From Diphasiastrum complanatum (taxonomy: Eukaryota; Streptophyta; Lycopodiopsida; Lycopodiales; Lycopodiaceae), in assembly GCA_029204225.1 (NCBI GenBank), contig CM055092.1:39377800-39441799 (forward strand): a stretch of DNA of 64,000 bases. Direction: 5' to 3'. The notes below the pieces were generated by a model. That model was not told the origin of the DNA, ran no database searches, and was given only the letters and a program-made list of their open reading frames with translations. Shown here in pieces: positions 47,411-57,845 of this stretch (positions are counted from its first letter, which is position 1; every line of letters begins with the position of its first letter). A program made the translations under genes and the position numbers.

Positions 47411-49055
47411 TGTTAGGGATTTTTCGGACGTGGGGTTGGTTTCGCCAGAAGTCCCTAAAAGGGGAAGGGCCCACAATGCCCTTATGGTAGGGACTGAGGA
47501 CAGCCGCTTCCAACCCTGGTGGCTCGTTCGATCGCTCCGTGCTCCTCCAGCCAATGGAAGTTTTCCAGGCTTCTAGAAGTATGGTCAGAAGAGGATAGTT
47601 TCCATCTCTATCAACGTGGTTCAGATGACTGCATAACTCTTTTTTCTAAAAGTGGTTTGGGTGAAGGCAGGTGATCTCTAGGTACCGTTCATCGTACCGC
47701 CCTTGTAATTTCTACAAGCTCATTGTCGTTCTAACTTCCATGTAGTATTGAACGTATCGTGTCTAAATAGCTGGACATAGTGTTAGACTAGGCTCATTAG
47801 GTCTAACGGCATGGTCACTAGTGCGGGCACACTATAATGCATAACGGTATTGTAAACAATTTCTTTTGGAGTGACTAGTAATAAATAATCCAAATCCTAG
47901 CTTCTAGGTGTTGTCGATCCAAAAACTAGGTCTTAGGTCCTAATAGTGCAGTGATGGTTGAGTTATGTCTGCCACTCTGTTGATTGAGCGGTAGCATTTT
48001 CCAAGTTCCGGGTCTAGCTATTTCACTACACAATACCGAAAATGGTATGTTGAGTGCAACTTTAGCCAGGCCAGTGTATTTCAACTGGATCTAGCGGACT
48101 TCCCTCTCTGGTGTTTCGCAGAGGTCGGGTCCAATTCACACTCTCCATAAATGACAAAAACGGGAAAAACGCTTCCGAACTTGACGCTTTATGGTTGTTC
48201 AACTAGCAGTTCCATACTATTGAAGCATAAACTGTAAAAATGTTTTCGTGCTGACTTCCAAACTTCTCTTGGATTCGGCTAGTGATTAGTGTTAAAATTG
48301 AAAAACAATCCATATTGATTTCTTGGCTTGCTACAAATGTTGTACCATGCAACCCCTAATTTTAGTAGGCGGCCTTCGATTTCCTTTGGGTACCTGTGTT
48401 TTTGGCCTTTCTTCGATTTTTCAAGGGTCGTGCGCCTACTGCTCATTTGTTTGGGTTTTTGGCCTGTAACCACTTGACCCGCACATTTCGTTAATTGCCC
48501 ATAAATTGCCCAAACTTTGTCGTTAGAGTTTATGTGATTCCTTGACACTGAATCCATATTGGTTGATTTTTTCGGCATTCATGACTAGGGCTCCCACGAC
48601 AACACGGTTTTCCTGAAAAGTACACTGAGTGATCATATATTAGTAAAAATAGACTCAGTACATGGTGAGAGTTTAGCACGATCATACCAGCTATTTTTTT
48701 ACAACTGGCCATTTTTTTGAAAAGCCGTAAAATATTTACCGGCCATTTCTAAGGCCGCAAAATTTTCTCTAGCCTCATTTAGGGTGCGCTGGGACCCAAT
48801 TCTAGGTGGATCGGCATTTTTGGCTCGGTCTTTACCAAAAGTGACCACAAAATATTTTTGATGGGTTTTTTGAAAGTCAGTTTCTTTCTTTTAAACTGTG
48901 TCTAACTACTTTAGGGACGGGTTGGGACCCATTTCTACGACAAATTTGTGCCGATTTTTCTCTGATAACCGGGTTTTACATGCCGATTTTTTTAGGTTTT
49001 GCGAATTTAAGCTTTAATATTAGTCCAATTTTCCGTGCGAAAATATCAGCTAACA
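47411..49055 (+). repeat. Second, long LTR (about 1.65 kb)
   Basis: Starts TGTTAGGGATTTTTC and ends CAGCTAACA, with TGTTAG/CTAACA as perfect inverted ends, and is followed directly by a PBS. The span is non-coding. The left boundary is inferred from the inverted terminus only, so the length is provisional. Confidence 0.5.
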
Positions 49056-49073
49056 TTGGCGACTACCACTGGG
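49056..49073 (+). promoter_or_regulatory. Primer binding site after the long LTR
   Basis: TTGGCGACTACCACTGGG closely resembles the TGGCGACTCCACTGGG-type PBS of plant Tat/Ogre Gypsy elements, with one inserted base. Confidence 0.65.
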
Positions 49074-50562
49074 TAGTATGGTCCCCATACGGTGGACCCA
49101 GAGTTTTTGGTTTTCGCAGACCAGCTCCTGGCGGTGAATCAAGTATAGTGGGCTCAGCACCCTTGCTAGGTGATGCTAACCATAGTGAGTTTCTGGGATG
49201 TCTTCAACAGCTTCCTTTCCAAAGGCCATTGATTTAGCCCTTAGGATCTATCTGCAACCGGATTGGATTTGACCGCAACATCTTTGAACAATTTGGTGTC
49301 TTCATACCTGCAAAACCCACATGTGACCTAAATGGCAAATGCTCCCATTCCCATCAGACGTAAGGCAATGCCCACTTTTGGACCCATGCATGGGGGGATA
49401 TGCAAATGCAAATCTTAGGATTGGAGATGGGATGATATAGATGCAAGTCATCAGTATTGTGTCTAACACCGTGTCATTGATGTGTGTGTGAATGCATACG
49501 CAATGAGGCTTAAGTGCCCCAACTCTGAATCCGGTTCAGACTGGTGATCACCAACTCTTTTTTTTGTTAGACATTCAACTTATAGTCTCTAAGAACCGAT
49601 TCCATAGAAAATAATCATCTAGCCTCTCTATACCGAATCTTCTCTCAAGCCCTAAATTTGTGACAGTAGTCCGTATAGGACAACTTACTGTCCTAAGATC
49701 CAATATCTCAGATAATAGGAAGCACTGGTTTTTAGAGAATCAATTAGGAAGTTCTTACCTCCTATGGATGTGTGAGGCGTCACTTGCCTCTCAAATTGGT
49801 TCAAGGTCTGATAGATACAGTTGAAGTCTTTTTTTTTTTTTTTTCCTTTTACTTTTCTCTCAGTTTTTCTTTCTCTTTATTTTTCTATTTTAGTAGGGAC
49901 CTTATGAAAGGTGGTTCCCGGTATGTGGATATGGAGAAGAATCTTCTTAGTTGTCTGATATCAGTAGGTGGTACTGATTCAAATGTATACATTCGTTGCA
50001 GATCATCCATCCCATCTGATCCGACTTTATGTACAAAGCATAAATATCCTTCAACAACTATCTCAAATGGTTTACTACTCAAAGAAGTAGTGACGTTTCA
50101 AGCTTGTTATCTCACTTCATGTAACCATCATGTGGAGACTCTCGGTTTTTTTTTTATCCGTCACGTCCTGGATTTCTCCAACTATCCAGTCAATCATGAC
50201 TTATCTATTGGGCAATGGAGTCACTCCCCACCCCCACTACACTGTTTTTGTTCTCACTTTTTCCTTTCTCAACCCCCCCTCAACTTCTGATCAGACACTC
50301 ATGCCCATGGGAGAAAATATGTAGTGCCCTATGTAGCCTCAGAGTATATGCAGAATGCAAGAGTATGAACGCATGAGACGGTCTTGCAATCAAATGTCCA
50401 AAGCACATTGTGCCTACATGATGCAGTGCAGCGTGAGTGAATGGAGTCAAGTCAACTCATCTGTGATATCTGTGGATCACAGTTTTCAGTGTGTGTGGAT
50501 CTCACATGCAGTAACAATAACTCCCATATTTATACACTGAAATAATTTCTCCTAGTGGTATT
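49074..50562. other. Leader-like and unresolved sequence, no gene seen
   Basis: Short open frames without motifs. No gag follows the PBS at 49056; plus-strand coding sequence of that element is missing. A T-rich run lies at 49831-49844. Confidence 0.4.
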
Positions 50563-51490
50563 TTAACACAAGATAGAACGTTGACCCACAGGTCGGCCTA
50601 ACAGTATAGAGTATCCCCGGTTCCCGGCGTACATCCTCATGACGTAAAAGTCCACTTGAATGGTCTTGTTAGCCACGGTAATGGGTATATTCTTAAGCTC
50701 GCCCTCTAGTTTGATCACAGAGTTGTTGGCTAGCTTTAGGGCTGTCAAGGTAGCGGGTTCTAGAGTAAAACCAAGGCGATCTGAAAGTTCTAGACTTATG
50801 ATGTTAACTACCAACCCTGCATCAACTATGGTCCCTGAAATGACTAGGCCATCTATGAGTACGTCTACCTTAGGGTAGTAGCGATCTAACAAATCTGCAT
50901 CTACTTTCCCTATTGTAGGTGGCTCCATTGTTCTGGTCATGGGTGGTCTCATCCTCATTTGACCGTGCATTTAATAGTGGGTGACAACTCTACTAGTTGC
51001 CAAAGCCCTATTTCCAATTTTAGATTCTCTAGGGCTTGACCTAGGTCAATATTCTCTCTCTTCAGATTTAGGTCTATATCCTTCCTAAACTTGCGCACTC
51101 GGGTCATGGTTCTCTTAGTTTCTAGGCCGGTTTTCTCTTTTCTCAGTCCTAGGAATCTAGAATGTCTACGCCCTTCCAAGACACTAACCTCACCTTGCTC
51201 TTTAGGTAGTGGATCCTCGTAGATGGGTGTAGGTTTGAATACTGGCTTCTCAATGACCACTGGGGTATCTACCTCCGGTGGTGGTTTTAGTATAGGCTAG
51301 GGTTTCCTGGGAGGTAGCTCCATCTAGAGATTACTCTGGGTCACTACTAACACCTCTTTCCTGCTTGTGGGTTCCTCTAGTGTCTCCACGACGATGAAGT
51401 TCACGGGTGGCCGGTCATCTTCTACACGCGCCTTCCCTTTATCCTCCTGGCTAATCCTGGGTCCGCGTTGTATGTATTGAGGTGGCCTTG
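50563..51490 (-). pseudogene. Tat-type Gypsy gag-protease fragment
   Basis: On the minus strand from 51490: GPSRPPQYIQRGPRISQEDK GKARVEDDRPPVNFIVVETL, a stop near 51324, a Lys/Glu-rich piece (51260-50955) and then 50970-50563 with DLLDRYYPKVDVLIDGLVIS, TIVDAGLVVNII and YSILLGRP. The last is a retropepsin-like domain in which the active site reads DAG instead of DSG/DTG/DGG. The piece stops at about 50570 just after GRP, where protease normally runs on, so it is truncated at both ends. Confidence 0.7.
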
Positions 51491-52298
51491 ACGGTCCTTG
51501 TTGCTCATAAGAGTGAAGACGACGCGACTCATAAGCAATAATACATTGTGACTGGCGAAGTAAAGCACCCAAACCAACATTACTAGCATCAGTTTCAACA
51601 AGAAACCTCTGATCAAACTTGGGTAAACACATAACGGCAGCATCAACAACAGCACGACGAAGAGTATCAAACGTTGTCTAACAATCAGGAGTCCACAGAA
51701 AAGTACTAGACTTCTTCAAAAGTGCATGAAGAGGAGCTGCGATATTGGCAAAATGAGGAACTGGATGACGAAGGTGAGTGGCTAACCCAAGAAACATACG
51801 AACATGATGAATATCAGTAGGTATAGGCCAATCCTGGATGGCCTGAACCTTATGAGGGTCCAGACGAATGTGACCATTACAAATAAGAAAACCAAGAAAC
51901 TCGATCTCAGAAACAACAAAAGAACATTTAGACAACTTAGCAAATAACTGGTGGTGTACAAGTAACTGAAAGACTGAGGAAAGATGGGCAACATGCTCAG
52001 CAAGAGACTGACTAAAAATAAGAATATCATCAAAATAAACCAAGACACAATGACCAAGAAGCAGACGTAAGACGTTATTCATCACATTTTGGAACGTAGG
52101 AGGGCCATTAGTAACACCAAAAGGAATCACACGAAATTCATATAAACCAAGATGAGTACGGAAAGCAGTCTTATGTTCGTCAAAAGGGTGCATCCTGATT
52201 TGGTAATAAAGCACGGTAATCAATACAAAGACGTTTGGTATCATCTTTCTTATTAATAAGGAGAACAAGAGCACCAAAAGGGCTGTGACTAGGAACAA
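51491..52298 (-). pseudogene. Chromovirus RT and start of RNase H, internal deletion
   Basis: Frame 52298-51678 begins matching at YYQIRMHPFDEHKTAFRTHL and continues through PFGVTNGPPTFQNVMN, the catalytic VYFDDILIFS, and the thumb up to FLWTPDC, then a stop. RNase H starts in the next frame with PKFDQRFLVETDASNVGLGA and CIIAYESRRLHSYEQQ, where it is cut at about 51490 by the Tat fragment. The part between CIDYRAL (upstream frame) and YYQIRM is missing: about 35-40 codons that include the first catalytic Asp of RT. The deletion lies near 52200. Confidence 0.85.
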
Positions 52299-54267
52299 TG
52301 AGACCCTGATCTAACAAGGCAGTAATATGGAGCTCAAGCTCATCACGCTCAGATCGAGACATACGATAAGGGGGACGGGAGGGAGGAGCAGAACCAGGGC
52401 GCAAATCAATATGATGGTTCACGTCACGTAATGGTGGTAGCGTCGTAGTTTCTGAAAAGACAAAAGCATACTGATGTAATAAGTCAGAAATCACCTGAGG
52501 AACAACTGCTGGTGTAGAAACTTGAGGAACTGGTACTACCCGCTGAACACATAATAAAACAGCACAATGAGCCTTCGGCAGGCTGCGAATAAACTGCTTC
52601 CCAGTAATCAACTGGAAGTCTCCCTGAGAATCAATGCCCACAAGTGAGTGTGTAACTGTATCATGTACAAATGTCAATGTCTGCTGTGTCAAGTCTAGTG
52701 TAACGGCTCCAAGAGATGCAAACCAATCAGCACCAAGGATAAGATCATAACGTTCCATAGGGATAATGTAAAGATCTACCTGTCCAGAGAAATCTCCAAT
52801 GCGGTATGGTAAACGCTGAAACATCTGAGAACTAGGAAAAGAATGAGAACTGGCAACCTCAACTGTGAGAGGCTGGGAAGCAGGAACAGGTGAAGTATGG
52901 ATCCGACAAGTGATATAACTGCTAATAAAAGAATGAGTGCTACCAGTATCAACTAAAGCAATATACTCTCGACCTGTAATACGCACACGTAACCGAATGG
53001 AGCGAGGACCAGGACGCCCTGTCCAAGTAACATAGGCACGCTGAGCATGGCAAGTAGCAGGAAGTAAATCAGGGGAAGGCTCAGAGGATAAGTCAGGCTC
53101 ATCAAAAATATGAATGTAGATATCGGAATCATCTGGAGTAGTGCCCTCATGGTAAAAAACAGCAGTAGTAGTAGGGAGAGGCTGGCGGCAATCACTAGCA
53201 AGATGGTCAGGACTCTTACAACGAAAGCAAAGTCGCTTCTGCTGAAGATCAATGAACTCTGCAGACGTGTAACATCGGAAAAAGCAGGTTGAGGAGTCGG
53301 AGGACGAGGAGGCGAAGGGGCAATGGAGAGAGCTGGAACAGAAGGGGCCGGTGTAAGGGTGAACGTAGCGGGAAAAGATGAAGCAGAAGGACGGGGTCGG
53401 GAGAAGCGGGAAGGAAGGGTGTCAGAGTACTTATGCTGTAAAGTACTGGCAAGAGACATCGTCTCAACAAGTGTGGTAGGACGGAAGGAAGAAACATCAT
53501 AATGTAAAGCACCGCGAAGCCCAACAATGTAACGAGAAATAAGCTCAGTGTGCTGTAGATCTGGGAAAAGATAAGAAAGCTCCATAAATTGATCGGTATA
53601 AGAAGCAAGATCACTGGTCTGAGTGAGACTACGGAATGTATCACGTTGGCGGTCAAGCCACTGAGGATCAATCATAGCATGGCGGAGGTCACGACGAAAA
53701 CTATGCCATACATGGAACCCTTCCCGATCAGGCTGCACGTCCATCTAAATGTAAAGTAGCCAACTGGATCTTCTGAGGATCAGTCTTGGGATAAATCTGA
53801 ATATATGTCTCAAGCTTAACAAACCAATTCTCTAATAAGTTCCCGTCGGAGGAACCGGAATAGGCAGCAAGCTATACCCTATCACGAAAGTCTCGAGCAA
53901 AGTGTGGCTCAGGAAGGGGGGGATGAGGAAAGAAACCAGGAGGTGGGTTAGATGGAATGAACGGTACACCACCAGGCTGACTAGCAGAAGAAGATGGAAA
54001 TCCAAATGGAGGGGAAGTCCCAAATGTAGGAAAAACAGGAGCTTTACCAGGACCATGAGGCTGTAAAGAATCAATCTGTGACTGCATAGTAGCAAAGCCA
54101 GTCATAACTGAATCGAAGCGAAGAACAAGGCCAGAAAGGGTCTCATCCATGCGACGAAACTGATCGGATAAGGTTTCCTGAGTAGTCTCACTCGGGGTAA
54201 GTGAATGTGCCATAATGATAGTGGAAGGAATAGACGAAAACTTGAGGGAGCGGACTCTTGTCGTCAC
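52180..54267 (-). pseudogene. Chromovirus gag and protease with RT N-terminus
   Basis: From the ATG near 54237 (MAHSLTPSETTQETLSDQFR) gag runs to a break near 53872; 53744-53400 carries the capsid (WHSFRRDLRHAMIDPQWLDR; YTDQFMELSYLFPDL). A different frame near 53250-53205 gives the zinc knuckle CFRCKSPDHLASDC. Frame 52986-52180 has the protease ALVDTGSTHSFIS and YDLILGADWF, then the RT N-terminus (YAFVFSETTTLPPLRDVNHH; DDTKRLCIDYRAL) up to the deletion near 52200. Several shifts separate the pieces. Confidence 0.85.
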
Positions 54268-54877
54268 CCCAAATTAGCCTATTACAACCAATATTATCAC
54301 AACTGAAAAAAAACAGACAGCAATGAACAATGGAGAAGTTGTAAAAATGCGCTGGACAGCCAGGGATACAATGAGAATTTGAAAGAGTAAGCGGAGTCAG
54401 AATTCCTAAAAATGTGGTGGAGAATGAGCGCGCGACAGCCTTTTGATAAGCTGTAAAAGATGGCTGGAATTGGAGAAAAAAAAAGGCAAAAGTGACAAGT
54501 TGGGAGTGTTGAGGCAGCGATTTACAGGTTGAAGAATTTTAGCTGTTTGGAATAGCAAATGATGTCGGAATTGGGTAGTTTTTGGATGAGATGGGCGCTG
54601 GACAGTCAAGGAACTAACTGTGGAAGATGGTTGCAAACTGGAAAAATATCAGACGAAAGTGATAGGTCGGAAGGCAGGGACAACGATGGAAAGGAAGAGG
54701 AGGATCGCTGAGCAGCAAAGAAAAGAGAAGACAAAACAGGGGGAACGCTGGGCAGGAAGGAGTGGAAGGAGCAGCGATGGAACAGGGTTGTCAAAATGGT
54801 AATGGAGCTATAGGAACAACGATGGAGGAGCAAGACAAGGTAGCAAAGAAAAAATTCCAGATTGTGCTCAGAAAAGT

Positions 54878-54889
54878 GCTCTGATACCA
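54878..54889 (-). promoter_or_regulatory. Primer binding site of the 51.5-55.3 kb Gypsy
   Basis: The minus strand reads TGGTATCAGAGC, a perfect initiator tRNA-Met PBS, directly after the LTR end CGTAACT. Confidence 0.85.
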
Positions 54890-55307
54890 AGTTACGAATA
54901 GAGCCACAGCTGATCTAGAATCAAGCTATGAAAGCATCACATAAGCAAGACTTAAACCTAGAAAGCAGGAAAGAGAGAGATTAAGGAGGCTAAAGAGAGA
55001 GATCAATATCATCAGCTGAATGACAAATGACACAGTTTCCCTACTTATAGCCAAGAGGAAGCCCTAAAAGAAAGCTTCCAATGGCTAGGGCCCAACTGGG
55101 AGGGATAATAGTGCGCCCTCCAAGAAGGCCCCCACTCTCCAGTAATATGTCCAAATGGCCTAATAATGAATAATAAGGCCAAAGGCCAACCATATAGTCT
55201 GAATGTCACTAATGAATAAAAAAGGGCCCAAGGCCTGCTTATGCATAAAGTAAAGTAACTGTAAATGTAAATGGACGCGGCGAATGTAATGAGCCGAGTC
55301 CATAACT
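54890..55307 (-). repeat. 5' LTR of the chromovirus
   Basis: Minus strand: starts AGTTATGGACTC and ends ATTCGTAACT. A TATA-like GGCTATAAGTAGGG lies near 55040. Length is about 418 bases. It resembles the partial LTR at 588-850. Its ends are AG...CT rather than TG...CA. Confidence 0.65.
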
Positions 55308-56012
55308 GATAGCAACACTAGGGAGCTCCACATTGCCACAAGCATGGCCTCAGCTGGCTGATATAGCCATAGGTTGTGCAAAATTCGAAGGGTGAAATCG
55401 TGGAGACAACTCACTATAGCAACTGTGTAGACAATGGGGCTATATTCATCGTTGGAAACTCTTGCAGTTGAATCTTTCATGTCTAATCTTTTCACAAAGG
55501 ATCATCCGTCACACAATCTTTCCAATAACGACACAAACAAACACTCTCAAAACTAACTTCGTCACAAACCACACACAACAACTATTTTACACATAACAAA
55601 AACTCTCGACCAGATCACGACCCCTCTCTTTTGGGCAATCAACCTCACTCTCAACTTCACATCAATGAGACTCAAGAACATACTCTAACCTCAAAAGTAA
55701 TCACGCAATAGTCATTGAAGTTTTTTTTATTGAGTTGTAACCTCCCCACTTACTCAACATATGTATTTCTCTCAACCCTCAAGTACATAGGCTCATACAA
55801 AACATGCTCCACTACACACTCACACCCCTACACTATACAAGCCAGCAATGTAAGTATTGTCAACCACCAGTCCACCAACTTTCAATAAGCATATGGTAAG
55901 AAGCACACCGCTCTCTACCAATGGAACTCAACAATGTACTCTACCATTGGAACGTCCCCTCTCTCTCTCTCAAAATTAGCATCACTTCCAAACTCACTAA
56001 TACACATTGTAA
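55308..56012. other. No gene seen
   Basis: The plus strand is rich in ACAC and CAAC motifs. No coding match. This is the DNA into which Copia C inserted; it resumes at 61900. Confidence 0.4.
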
Positions 56013-56017
56013 GCCTC

Positions 56018-56673
56018 TGTGAAAATTGTCAACATTTCCTAGCTAGTTTGAGGCCTAAATTGGCTAAAATTGTAAATAGTTTTGGTTCTGGAGTTTCACA
56101 CGTGTGAACCAGGCCACAATGTTTTTATTTACTGTATTTTTTCAGTATGATGAAGTGTCAAACTTCATACCCTTCAAAATGAGACCATTTTGATGTATTT
56201 TGGTCATATAAGCCATTTTTAGCTATTTTTCCTATATAGGGAATATCTAGGGTCAAGTACCTTCTAGAGAGAGGAGAGAGAGTCATCTTCCTCATCCATA
56301 AATAGTAGGGAAGTCGTGGAGAACAGGTTGGAGAAACCTTTTGTATGCTTCATTGAGATCAATAGATCATTGTCATTGTTTCTTCCTCCATTGAGAGCAT
56401 TGTTGTGTGTATTGTCTTCAAGCTATTGTGTATGATCTTAGGTGCTTTCCAAAAGTGATAGGCTGATGTATTATGGACTGTATAATGCTATTTTGGGCCG
56501 CACTTGATGTTTATGGAAGTTTCCATTTGTGATAAATGCTTTTTGATCAAGTTCTTTGCATTCTAGGTAGCATAGAATGTGTTGCCAATTCCTAGCTTAT
56601 GTAGTTTGGAGTGCAAGCATTCAAGCCAATGATCTTGGAGTTTAGATCCACTTAGGATCTGTATTTTTTCACA
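56018..56673 (+). repeat. 5' LTR of Copia C
   Basis: Starts TGTGAAAATTG and ends TTTTTTCACA (TGTGAA/TTCACA inverted ends). TATA-like CCTATATAGG at 56231-56240; a perfect 14-base palindrome TTCACACGTGTGAA at 56095-56108 lies about 125 bases upstream of it. Confidence 0.95.
56095..56108. promoter_or_regulatory. CACGTG palindrome in the Copia C 5' LTR
   Basis: TTCACACGTGTGAA contains a G-box core in the proximal promoter of the LTR. In the 3' LTR (61317-61330) the centre is CATG because of a C-to-T change at 61323. Confidence 0.6.
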
Positions 56674-56685
56674 TGGTATCAGAGC
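56674..56685 (+). promoter_or_regulatory. Primer binding site of Copia C
   Basis: TGGTATCAGAGC follows the 5' LTR end TTCACA directly: a perfect complement to the initiator tRNA-Met 3' end. Confidence 0.95.
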
Positions 56686-57845
56686 TGGTTGGCTTCTATT
56701 TACAGTAAGTATTCCATTTTTGGTGATATTTGGATGTTTGATCAAGTTCTAGCATGATTTTGCATTGCTTTGTTGATCAAATCTTACTAACCTTTGTTTT
56801 GTGAGTTGAACTTGTGGATCAAAAGCATATTTCAGGTCTATTGAAGATCAGAGGCTGAAAAGAAACTATTTTGGATCAGATCATAACACCTAATCATTTG
56901 TGATTGTGAGGCTTGTGCATATTCAATACTAACAATGTTCTTTTCAATCCTATTGTTGACAATCTCCATTCTTGGATGAACACTCTCCTTAAGTGGATGA
57001 AACTTCTCCTTAAGTGGATGACAAATGCTCTTTTGAGTGAGTTGTAATTCTCCTAAAGGCTGAGCAAAGCTCCCATTTGGATGAAAGATCCCCTTTTTTG
57101 GGTGAACATATTGTAAGCTCCATTGTGAAGAGCATATTGTAAAGATTGTCATCAATTTTGGCATAAATTTTGGTGTACTTTGTTGAGCATGTAAGTAACT
57201 CTCCTTATGTAATTTGATTGGAGCATTTGCTGGAAGGTGTTAACCATTATGCAAGTGTGTTTTCAGGTTCTTAACAGGTTGAGGAACATTCTCATGTGAA
57301 GTGATCTTAGATCTACATCTAAACACCAAGATTTGACAAGATAGTGAAGCTAGTCTTGTGATTCACTAAGTGTGCTCATTCATTCACCTCTAAATCTTGT
57401 ATTTATCACTTGCTAGAGTTTATAAACTTTTAGAAGTGTGGTTTACATGTGGTTTTACAGGTTGAATCAATATCTTAGTGTGTTGATCATATGTTGATCA
57501 AGTTTGTTCATTACTAGGTAATCTTGGCATCCTAGTTTTGGGTATTTTCTAAGAATGCAAGTAACTCTTCACACCATAACTTGATTTGGTCACTTGCTGG
57601 AAAGTTTGAGAGCTTAAGCAAGAGTGTGTTCAGGATGGTTTGATTTTGTAATCCATTCTTAGTGTGTGCAAAGTGTTGCATGTGTTTCAATCTTCCTTTC
57701 TATGCTTGGAAACCATCTAGGTTCAAGATAGAAGTGTTTTAGGGTCCTAAATCTTCATAGATCTCTTTATCTATCATTTGTTGAGAGAAAAGTGAGTGCT
57801 AAGTGCTTTAGGACAAAACCTAAAAGTTGAAGAAACATTAGAATC
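56686..57845 (+). other. Copia C untranslated leader
   Basis: About 1.16 kb without coding potential. It contains a diverged internal duplication: TGCTGGAAGGTGTTAACCAT with flanks near 57230, and TGCTGGAAAGTTTGAGAGCT near 57596, each preceded by AAGTAACTCT and followed by CAAG(T/A)GTGTxTTCAGG. A short repeat of CTTCTCCTTAAGTGGATGA occurs near 56985-57020. Confidence 0.7.

Noticed and set aside
53110-53744. Hydrophobic C-terminal half of the 53744-52953 minus frame as a membrane protein
   Set aside because: The Leu-rich stretch is an out-of-frame reading; the zinc knuckle and linker of gag lie in another frame there.
56674-56685. Partial tRNA gene at TGGTATCAGAGC
   Set aside because: It is only the PBS complement of the tRNA 3' end; no cloverleaf around it. 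The same applies at 54878 and 21231.
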